Positions 1-5,100 of a stretch of DNA of 5,957 bases are shown here, piece by piece. A model generated the notes under the pieces. The model saw only the letters and a program-made list of their open reading frames with translations. It did no database searches and was not told where the DNA came from. A program made the translations under genes and the position numbers. The stretch is from Robiginitomaculum sp. (lineage in GTDB: Bacteria > Pseudomonadota > Alphaproteobacteria > Caulobacterales > Maricaulaceae): positions 123,474 to 129,430 of the forward strand of contig NVWT02000002.1 in NCBI GenBank assembly GCA_002733735.2. The letters run 5' to 3'. Numbering within the stretch: the stretch's first letter is position 1; each line of letters starts with the position of its first letter.

Positions 1-216
1 CAAGCAAGTAATTCAAGCATCATCAACACCTTGCCAGTTACAATTACCAAGTTGCATAATCACACTACCCACCCGGGACAGAAAACCGTTATATTAGACA
101 CCGGATCATTCTCGTTAATGGCGCGGGTAACAGCAAAATCCGTACACGAGTTGAACTTGGAATTAGGCGAGCAAGTATTTGCCAGAATTAAAGCCAGTGC
201 AGCATTGCTCTATTGA
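1..216 (+). CDS. modC: Molybdate ABC transporter ATP-binding protein, C-terminal TOBE-domain fragment (5' end outside window)
   Basis: The frame is open from base 1 to the TGA at 214-216, giving 71 C-terminal residues, so the gene begins upstream of the window. The piece matches the end of ModC, the cytoplasmic ATPase that powers molybdate uptake through the ModB channel. It starts with an SSIINTLP stretch like the SSIxNxLPG linker that opens the ModC TOBE (Mop-like, oxyanion-binding) domain. LMARVTAKSVHELNL then resembles the LLARITRRSxxxLGL segment, and VFARIKASAALL resembles the closing VxAxIKxVALL strand. The Walker A, signature and Walker B motifs lie outside, so catalytic integrity cannot be judged. 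A TTG at 31 is an internal Leu codon rather than a start, because the homology continues before it. The gene is probably last in a mod operon. A sulfate or other ABC ATPase with a TOBE domain is possible but fits less well. Confidence 0.8.
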   Translation, partial: QASNSSIINTLPVTITKLHNHTTHPGQKTVILDTGSFSLMARVTAKSVHELNLELGEQVFARIKASAALLY

Positions 217-227
217 TCCGCTTGTTT

Positions 228-289
228 ATATATACTCCATCGACCCAAAAAGTGGGTACAGGTTTTCTGTAAGTTGATGGAGTATATAT
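228..289 (+). promoter_or_regulatory. Long hairpin covering the gloC ribosome-binding site
   Basis: Bases 228-241 (ATATATACTCCATC) and 276-289 (GATGGAGTATATAT) are perfect reverse complements over 14 bp. A G-U, A-U and C-G pair can add three more inside (242-244 with 273-275). The right arm contains the Shine-Dalgarno GGAG (279-282), eight bases before the ATG at 291, so the folded mRNA would hide it against CTCC in the left arm. The enclosed sequence can form two small hairpins, ACCCA/TGGGT (243-247/253-257) and ACAG/CTGT (258-261/267-270), giving a three-way-junction shape. No T-tract follows, so it is not an ordinary terminator. A translational switch, RNA thermometer or inserted small repeat are all inference. 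A TATATA at 229-234 could also be a -10 box. Confidence 0.6.
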
Positions 290-290
290 C

Positions 291-965
291 ATGACATCAT
301 CCACCTCACCCGCCCTGCAAATTCAGATAATTCCGGTTACACCATTGCAACAGAACACTTCGTTGATCTGGTCGCCAAGATCTGGTGAAGGAGTTTTTAT
401 TGATCCCGGTGGTGAGACGCAAAAACTACTAACGGCAGCCAAGCAAAACAACGTCAAAATTGTCGCAATTTGGTTGACCCACGGTCATTTGGATCATGCT
501 GGAGCTGCAGCGGAAATCGCGGAAATAACCGGCTGCCCTATCATAGGCCCGCACAAGGACGATCAATGGTTGCTAGACGACATAGAAGCCCAAGGAGCCA
601 AGTATGGGATCAGTGGTGGCCGCAACCTTACCCCTGATCGTTACCTTGTGGACGGTGATGAGCTAGAACTTGATGGTCACAAGTTTGGCGTTGTTCATTG
701 CCCGGGGCATACCCCGGGGCATGTAGTGATCTACAACAGGCAAGGTGCATTTTCATTTGTTGGCGATGTATTATTCAAAGGCTCTATCGGGCGCACTGAC
801 TTTCCCAAAGGCAATCACCAGCAATTACTTGATAGCATTACCCAAAAGCTTTGGCCGTTAGGCAATGACATGCGTTTTGTACCGGGGCATGGGCCGATGA
901 GCACATTTGGCGAAGAACGCGCCAGCAATCAGTTTGTCGGTGATGCCGTTCTAAAACAGAGATAG
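291..965 (+). CDS. gloC: Glyoxalase II-like hydrolase, metallo-beta-lactamase fold (GloC/YcbL type)
   Basis: This 224-residue protein belongs to the short MBL-fold hydroxyacylglutathione hydrolase group represented by E. coli GloC (YcbL). That enzyme cleaves S-lactoylglutathione to lactate and glutathione, the second step of methylglyoxal detoxification in the cytosol. The dinuclear metal site is complete: THGHLDH at 63-69 gives His64, His66, Asp68 and His69, HCPGHTPGH at 136-144 gives His140, GDVLFKG at 158-164 gives the bridging Asp159, and PGHGPMS at 198-204 gives His200. GRTDFPKGNH and the ERASN tail also fit the GloC/YcbL group. The protein lacks the C-terminal substrate-binding extension of classical GloB, as GloC does. 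The ATG at 291 is the only plausible start and adds about eight residues before the conserved IIPVT strand. GGAG at 279-282 lies inside the upstream hairpin. The exact thioester substrate is inferred, since related proteins use other thioesters. Confidence 0.9.
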   Translation: MTSSTSPALQIQIIPVTPLQQNTSLIWSPRSGEGVFIDPGGETQKLLTAAKQNNVKIVAIWLTHGHLDHAGAAAEIAEITGCPIIGPHKDDQWLLDDIEAQGAKYGISGGRNLTPDRYLVDGDELELDGHKFGVVHCPGHTPGHVVIYNRQGAFSFVGDVLFKGSIGRTDFPKGNHQQLLDSITQKLWPLGNDMRFVPGHGPMSTFGEERASNQFVGDAVLKQR

Positions 966-966
966 T

Positions 967-995
967 TTTACAATCACCATTTAGCAGTCTAATAT
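967..995 (+). promoter_or_regulatory. Possible sigma-70 promoter for the DUF4198 gene
   Basis: TTTACA at 967-972 matches five of six bases of the TTGACA -35 consensus. It is followed after exactly 17 bases by TAATAT (990-995), a four-of-six -10 match. This would start transcription about 35 bases before the ATG at 1036. A weak AT-rich inverted repeat, AAAATC/GATTTT (1004-1009/1016-1021), sits between promoter and RBS. It is too weak to call a terminator for gloC. The promoter is a pattern match only, and read-through from gloC is also possible. Confidence 0.35.
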
Positions 996-1035
996 TAACG
1001 ATCAAAATCGATCTTGATTTTTTCCGGAGAACAAA

Positions 1036-1839
1036 ATGAACTTATTACAGAAAACCATAACCGCCACCGCAGTTTCTTCCACATTGCTGGCTTTCACATT
1101 ATTGGCAGCACCGGCATTGGCGCACCCAACATTTTTAGAACCAGAGAAATTCAATTCTGCGGTTGGCGAGCAAGTTAATCTAATGCTGAGTACTTCGCTT
1201 GGCTACCCAACTATGGAAAACGGCCCAAGTCTGGATCGAATTCCGTTTATCCATGTAATGGCAAATGGGCAGAAAATAGAAAATCTAGCATTTGCAAAAA
1301 AAGAAACCCACATGAGCACGAGCTTTACTGCGGATAATGCCGGTTTTGCAATGGCCGCTATGAGCTCAAAACGCCGCTTTGGAGAGATCAAACCCGAAGA
1401 AGCCGATTATTACCTTAATGCCATAGGGGTTAGTGACGAAGCTAAAGCCGCATTTTTCGCTCAAGAAGGAACTCCGGCCTTAAATCGTAGTTTCAACAAA
1501 CACACCAAGACATTTTTCTGCGTTGAAACCTGTGATGGCGGCAAGGAAGCTGCCTACGTAGCCGTTGGTCAAGATCTCGAATTTGTCGCATCGAATGAAG
1601 CAGCAAACCGGTTTGTTTTATTGCTAAATGGCGCGCCAGTGGCTGACCATGCGGTAACGGTCGTATCGCCGGGATCAGATGACCTTGAACTTAACACCAA
1701 CCAAAATGGTGTTATCGACTTTGACACATCAGGAATGAAATCAGTGATGATAATCTCTGTTTGGGTTACAGTTCCAGAAGAAGCAAGCGGTGTTTATCAA
1801 AGCGATTATGCAACGCTTACTGTTAATTTTTCTAACTAA
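1036..1839 (+). CDS. Exported DUF4198-family protein
   Basis: The 267-residue product begins with a clear Sec signal peptide: Lys6, a hydrophobic core at about 11-28, and an ALA cleavage site at 27-29. The mature protein would therefore start at His30 (HPTFLEP) in the periplasm. The rest resembles DUF4198, a family of exported beta-rich proteins sometimes annotated as nickel or cobalt uptake components but without an established function. Supporting features are the N-terminal AHxxFLEP, the KHTKTFF segment at 155-161, the Ig/CNA-B-like strand pattern FVLLLNGAPVADHAVTVV at 193-210, a DxxG-type turn NQNGVIDF at 222-229, and the closing YQSDYATLTV at 254-263. Cys162 and Cys166 (CVETC) could form a disulfide or bind metal. 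GGAGA at 1026-1030 lies five bases before the ATG. The gene is probably monocistronic, with a terminator at 1894. A TAAAACA/TGTTTTA hairpin (1837-1843/1847-1853) overlaps the stop codon. A metal-related role is a guess. Confidence 0.75.
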   Translation: MNLLQKTITATAVSSTLLAFTLLAAPALAHPTFLEPEKFNSAVGEQVNLMLSTSLGYPTMENGPSLDRIPFIHVMANGQKIENLAFAKKETHMSTSFTADNAGFAMAAMSSKRRFGEIKPEEADYYLNAIGVSDEAKAAFFAQEGTPALNRSFNKHTKTFFCVETCDGGKEAAYVAVGQDLEFVASNEAANRFVLLLNGAPVADHAVTVVSPGSDDLELNTNQNGVIDFDTSGMKSVMIISVWVTVPEEASGVYQSDYATLTVNFSN

Positions 1840-1893
1840 AACAACTTGTTTTATGAAGCCTCAAAAGCAACATTCGTAAAATAGTTTTAATAT

Positions 1894-1933
1894 TAGCGGC
1901 TGGAATTTATTTCTGGCCGCTATTGTTTTATTT
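1894..1933 (+). terminator. Rho-independent terminator after the DUF4198 gene
   Basis: Bases 1894-1903 (TAGCGGCTGG) pair with 1913-1922 (CTGGCCGCTA) in a 10-bp stem with two adjacent G-U wobbles and a 9-base AT loop. The T-rich run TTGTTTTATTT (1923-1933) follows. It lies 54 bases after the stop codon on the + strand. The stem is G+C-rich in an AT-rich setting, which is the normal intrinsic terminator layout. Confidence 0.8.
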
Positions 1934-2267
1934 CGTACCTTTTCGGCAGCTCCGGTAAAGGTCACAACGGCCAGTTTCAAAATAGCCAGCCAGTTTGATG
2001 ATTTTCTTGCACTATTGGGTTCTTAGAAAAACAGCCCACCAGTTTTTAGTATTTTCCCCAGTGAATAAACTTAAAAAGTCTTGGTCAAGAAGACTTGGAT
2101 ATCTGCGACAAAGACTCACATAGGCTTTCAAAGAACCCCATGTTTCATTGGGTTCAACGTATATTCACCATATCAAAGAGCCGCAAGTGGGCGTTATGTA
2201 GCCATCTGCAATACCATTATAGCAAGCGAGGACAAAGCGGGTGTGCTTGATATTTATCCCCGATGTT
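1934..2267. other. Intergenic stretch with no recognisable gene
   Basis: I see no supportable gene here on either strand. There are two local hairpins. One is AAGTCTT/AAGACTT (2076-2082/2090-2096, 7-base loop). The other is GAACCC/GGGTTC (2133-2138/2150-2155), which continues inside with ATG/CAT around a TTT loop. The heptamer CCAGTTT occurs three times (1971, 1990, 2039) without regular spacing. A TTG-initiated frame at 2081-2290 has no ribosome-binding site and no familiar motif. The stretch may be decayed sequence, but no parent gene is recognisable. Confidence 0.5.
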
Positions 2268-2395
2268 TAAGTGCAACCAAGGGTCAATGAGTGCTAAATC
2301 TTTGCTAATTAACCCTCTCTCAAAGTAACCTCTTTGCCAATGATTGCGAATTAAGGGTTATCCCTCAAGGGTCACGTGACCCTTGTTTGCACTTG
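2268..2395. repeat. Nested inverted-repeat structure with a perfect 20-bp palindrome
   Basis: The outer arms at 2269-2286 and 2377-2394 are reverse complements at 17 of 18 positions, with a possible extra T-G pair at 2268/2395. Inside are a 7-bp inverted repeat, TAACCCT/AGGGTTA (2310-2316/2354-2360), and within it CAAAG/CTTTG (2321-2325/2332-2336). The right outer arm overlaps a perfect 20-bp palindrome at 2366-2385 centred on CACGTG. As a result the 9-mer CAAGGGTCA occurs three times: 2278-2286 and 2366-2374 direct, 2377-2385 inverted. The long-range and local pairings exclude each other. It could be a small non-autonomous element, a structured RNA or a protein-binding site. No exact target duplication is visible at the ends, and no T-tract makes it a standard terminator. 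Confidence 0.6.
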
Positions 2396-2409
2396 TTATT
2401 TTGTCTCGC

Positions 2410-2558
2410 GGTCAGATTGCTTCGCAATGACCTGCGACGGCGCGGCAAACGATTGCCGGCGGACGGTCGTCCTTGCCAGCCAAAAATGACTGGAATTATC
2501 TCGCGGCGAAGGCTTTGTACAAAACCAAGCCCCGTCATTGCGGCGAAAGCCGTAATCC
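2410..2558. repeat. Cluster of G+C-rich hairpins resembling dispersed intergenic repeats
   Basis: The ends face each other: CGCAATGAC at 2423-2431 and GTCATTGCG at 2534-2542 are perfect inverted copies, with GATT (2415) and AATC (2554) outside them. This resembles the GTCATTGCG...AATCC repeats found between genes in many proteobacteria. Several small hairpins lie in a row: GGTCA/TGACC (2410-2414/2428-2432) with TTGC/GCAA inside, CGGCAA/TTGCCG (2443-2448/2453-2458), GGAC/GTCC (2461-2464/2469-2472), and CCAG/CTGG (2477-2480/2490-2493). The best is an 8-bp stem with a GAAA tetraloop at 2537-2556. The + frame at 2387-2716 across the cluster reads like translated repeat and is not a gene. Family identity is from memory of similar sequences. 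Confidence 0.55.
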
Positions 2559-2630
2559 ATCCACGAATAGTAATTGCACCAAGAGCGGTTGATAATTTCC
2601 ACCGTTCACCCTCACATCAACTGCAAGGCT

Positions 2631-2657
2631 GGACACCAGATCAAGTCCGGTGTGACG
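2631..2657. repeat. Short palindromic repeat of the 'GATCAAGTCCGG' type downstream of alkC
   Basis: ACACCAGA (2633-2640) pairs with TCCGGTGT (2646-2653) in an 8-bp stem with one G-U or A-C position depending on strand, and a 5-base TCAAG loop. GTGACG follows. The TGGAxxCCxGATCAAGTCCGGxxTGACG layout is like intergenic palindromes common in alphaproteobacteria. It lies just beyond the alkC stop and could also act as a 3' hairpin on that transcript, but no T-tract follows. Confidence 0.45.
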
Positions 2658-2686
2658 TACGTGTTATGGTTACAGACGTAGTGACG

Positions 2687-3835
2687 TTACCGCCCCATAC
2701 CAGCCTTATTGTTTGAAACCGTCAATTCGAACTCAAGGTAACCAAAATCCTTGCCATTGATCCGTAAAGAAAGCCCCTGAATGCCGCCATAATACTTCCG
2801 TGTGGTAATTGGCCGTATTGAATGTTTCTTTTGCAAAACGCGGCTCTGCCGTGGCGCCAAGGTGAACTTGCTCCATTTGAAAACCTTAGGTGCTAGTTTG
2901 CCATTGGCCTTTTTGAAGTGCAAAATATAATCAATGATAAGCTCTTGCGGCTGATCAGAATTTGATAATATCTCGACACTAAACCCTAGCTTCTCGCCGA
3001 ACTGAACAGTTTTGCTGGAGATATTTATCTTTGGCGGATCAATTTTAGCCGGAAAAACCCCAAACGCCTGCAAAGCTGTTTCATGGCCTTGCTTGATCAA
3101 TGTTCGACAGGCATGGCGCACCAGCTTTTGTCGCACCGGCTTGGCATTTTCCATCCAGTTCACCGCCAGGTCGCCAACTAAATTCGGGTGATCCTTGGCA
3201 ATATCGTTCAAATTATTTGCCACCGAGCGCCGCACATACTCTTGCTCGTCATCACGCAATGCGGTCAATAGGGGCAAGACCGGTGACGGATCGGCAATAA
3301 AACCGGGTAATTGCATTGCCCACGGCAGCCGTGGTCGTGAGCCTTCGGACACCAAGCGACGCACATGGTAATTCCCATCCTCTACCCAATTTTGCATTAT
3401 CTTCAAGGCACGAGCTTGATCAGCAAGCAAGAAATAACGAATACCGAATTCGCAACTAAAACGCTTGGTCATTTGCCGTAAAACCTCCATCGAACGATCA
3501 AAGTCATGCAATCCGTGCTGCCCAACCACCATTTGCAAAGCAAATATTGCCCAACCACAAATTCCATGCTCATCACTTGGCTGATTGACATGATCCAGTT
3601 CATCAGGGTGCAATATCGCCAGCAAAATCCGCGCTCTTTCTGCCAGCTGCTCTGGCAGGTGCAGGTGTACATGATCAGCAATTAATTGCGCTCTTTGTTT
3701 TAACTCTAATTGCTGCAAATCAGCCAAAATCGGAGTTTCAAACTTGTCACGATCAAAACCGCTTACCTGCAAATGTAAATGATCGGCCAAGGAAGAAACC
3801 AATGCCGGTGAAAACAAGTTCTTAAACGGCTCCAT
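2687..3835 (-). CDS. alkC: AlkC-type DNA alkylation repair glycosylase with C-terminal Ig-like domain
   Basis: The 382-residue product fits the AlkC branch of the HEAT-like-repeat DNA glycosylases. These excise cationic alkylpurines such as 3-methyladenine in base excision repair without flipping the base out. The signature HVRRLVSEGSRPRLPWA is at 157-173. It is preceded by the acidic EFGIRYFLL segment (129-137) and followed by the HEAT repeat YVRRSVANNLNDIAKDHP (200-217). The N-terminal two thirds are helical. From about 268 to 373 the sequence turns beta-rich (VQFGEKLGFSVEIL, QELIIDYILHF, GLSLRINGKDFGYLEFEL), matching the Ig-like domain that distinguishes AlkC from AlkD. Length suits a full AlkC. 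The ATG overlaps the thrC stop as TAATG, and GAGG inside the thrC end (3843-3846) is seven bases upstream, so translation is probably coupled to thrC. The last few residues (KAGMGR) lie against the repeat-rich gap and may be variable. Confidence 0.9.
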   Translation of the reverse strand: MEPFKNLFSPALVSSLADHLHLQVSGFDRDKFETPILADLQQLELKQRAQLIADHVHLHLPEQLAERARILLAILHPDELDHVNQPSDEHGICGWAIFALQMVVGQHGLHDFDRSMEVLRQMTKRFSCEFGIRYFLLADQARALKIMQNWVEDGNYHVRRLVSEGSRPRLPWAMQLPGFIADPSPVLPLLTALRDDEQEYVRRSVANNLNDIAKDHPNLVGDLAVNWMENAKPVRQKLVRHACRTLIKQGHETALQAFGVFPAKIDPPKINISSKTVQFGEKLGFSVEILSNSDQPQELIIDYILHFKKANGKLAPKVFKWSKFTLAPRQSRVLQKKHSIRPITTRKYYGGIQGLSLRINGKDFGYLEFELTVSNNKAGMGR

Positions 3836-3847
3836 TACAACACCTCT
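3833..3847 (-). promoter_or_regulatory. TAATG overlap and ribosome-binding site coupling alkC to thrC
   Basis: On the minus strand AGAGG (3847-3843), within the last thrC codons, is followed after seven bases by the alkC ATG (3835-3833), whose A is also the last base of the thrC TAA. Such stop-start overlap normally allows ribosomes to reinitiate. It fixes the alkC start and argues that alkC shares the thrC transcript. Confidence 0.75.
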
Positions 3848-5100
3848 GCCAGTGCCGATAATTGTGGTTTGATGCTGGTAAAACTACTAGAGCGGTCTTG
3901 CAAGTTAAGCAGACTAGCCGGTGTGCTGATTACCTCGCCAATTAGTGGCTCAACAATTTCCTTGAATTTATAAGCATCGGCAGTGGCCACCAAATGCCAA
4001 TGCAAAGAGCTAATTTCTTCTGGTAAATTCTGCCAGGCAACAAAACCACAAGCAGTATGCGGACACCATATCTGCTCATATTGATTAAATACGCTGATAA
4101 TGCTTTGCTTGATCTGTTGATCGCTAATTGTCTGGCACGAAGTGTTTTTGGCAAAAGCCTGATCCATCACAAAACGTTCAAAATTACTAGGATTACCCAC
4201 ATCCATGGCATTGGCCAAAGTGGTAATCGATGGCTGCGATTTCATTATTCCAGCAGCAAAATAATCAAACAGCGCATGATTGGCATTACTGGCAAAGACA
4301 ATTTCACCTATCGGCAGACCGCAGGCTCGTGCCCAAAGACAGGCCATGCCATTGCCCATATTACCGGTGGGAATTATAAAATTTGCCACCTGCCCGCTTG
4401 CCTTAAAATGCCGTAAAGCAGTATCGGCATAATAGCTCATTTGCGGCAATAACCTAGCGATATTGATCGAATTTGCCGAAGCCAGATTGTGTTTTTCCTG
4501 CAAGCTCTCATCGACAAAAACTGCTTTTACCAGACGCTGGCAATCATCAAAATCACCGTCAACTTGTAAGGCCGTTACATTATCACCCCAACAGGTAAGT
4601 TGTTGTTGTTGCAACGGTGAAACCCGTCCCTTAGGGTATAGTATAACTACTTTTGCGCTGCTGCTATGCTCGAACGCACACCCAACCGCACCGCCAGTAT
4701 CACCAGAAGTCGCAACCAGAATTGTACGCTTCTTCTCGGTGGCAATTCTATCAAAGCACTGCGCTAGAAACCTCGCCCCAAAGTCCTTAAATGCCGCTGT
4801 TGGCCCATGAAACAACTCTAATACCGACAAGCCATCATCAAGCTTTTTTACCGGCACCGGAAAATCAAACGCGTTTTGACAAATTTGTGGCAATTCTTCG
4901 GCTAATTGATCATCAACAAAAAACTTACCAAGTAATTTAGCGGCAATTGCGCTCAAATTTTGCTCACCACTAAAATCATCAATGGTAAATTGCGGAAAAG
5001 ATTGCGGCACATATAGACCACCATCAGGGGCAATGCCTGCTAATATTGCTTGGCTAGCTGTTACCGGTTCGGCTTGGTTTCTGGTACTGATAAACTTCAT
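3835..5100 (-). CDS. thrC: Threonine synthase
   Basis: This 421-residue cytosolic PLP enzyme converts O-phosphohomoserine and water to threonine and phosphate, the final step of threonine synthesis. The schiff-base lysine is Lys105 in FHGPTAAFKDFGARF (97-111). Other fold-type II PLP motifs are in place: ATSGDTGGAVG at 130-140, the glycine-rich PTGNMGNG phosphate-binding loop at 244-251, ANSINIARLLPQ at 209-220, AMDVGNPSNFERF at 298-310, and PHTACGF at 347-353. The N-terminal SxRNQ and DGGLYVP (26-32) are typical of the E. coli/yeast-like class, whose members are about 430 residues long, so the gene is complete. Its ATG overlaps the thrB TGA by four bases (ATGA). No strong Shine-Dalgarno precedes it, so initiation probably depends on coupling to thrB. 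alkC follows with a one-base overlap. No internal terminator or promoter stands out. Confidence 0.97.
   Translation of the reverse strand: MKFISTRNQAEPVTASQAILAGIAPDGGLYVPQSFPQFTIDDFSGEQNLSAIAAKLLGKFFVDDQLAEELPQICQNAFDFPVPVKKLDDGLSVLELFHGPTAAFKDFGARFLAQCFDRIATEKKRTILVATSGDTGGAVGCAFEHSSSAKVVILYPKGRVSPLQQQQLTCWGDNVTALQVDGDFDDCQRLVKAVFVDESLQEKHNLASANSINIARLLPQMSYYADTALRHFKASGQVANFIIPTGNMGNGMACLWARACGLPIGEIVFASNANHALFDYFAAGIMKSQPSITTLANAMDVGNPSNFERFVMDQAFAKNTSCQTISDQQIKQSIISVFNQYEQIWCPHTACGFVAWQNLPEEISSLHWHLVATADAYKFKEIVEPLIGEVISTPASLLNLQDRSSSFTSIKPQLSALAEVL

Noticed and set aside
699..724. Direct repeat CCCGGGGCAT / CCCCGGGGCAT inside gloC
   Set aside because: It encodes the conserved PGHTPGH metal-binding motif, so the repetition comes from the protein sequence.
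1837..1853. TAAAACA/TGTTTTA hairpin at the DUF4198 stop as a terminator
   Set aside because: The stem is nearly all A-T with a 3-base loop and no following T-run. The strong terminator at 1894-1933 explains the end of the transcript.
2133..2160. GGGTTCAA near a stem, suggesting a tRNA T-arm
   Set aside because: There is no matching acceptor or anticodon stem, and the bases after GGTTCAA do not close a T-stem. It is a plain hairpin.
2081..2290. 69-codon TTG-initiated frame on the + strand
   Set aside because: No Shine-Dalgarno sequence, no known motif, a rare start codon inside a small hairpin, and an end inside the inverted-repeat structure.
2268..2558. CRISPR array
   Set aside because: The repeats are inverted and short with irregular spacing. 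There is no series of identical direct repeats with equal spacers and no cas gene.
2387..2716. 109-codon open frame on the + strand overlapping the alkC end
   Set aside because: It runs through the hairpin repeats and its peptide (for example SPVIAAKAVIHP, GWTPDQVRCD) is the kind obtained by translating intergenic repeats. It has no RBS and overlaps alkC antisense.
4057..4810. Open frames of 115-119 codons on the + strand antisense to thrC
   Set aside because: They are shadows of the well-supported thrC coding sequence, without RBS or recognisable protein features.
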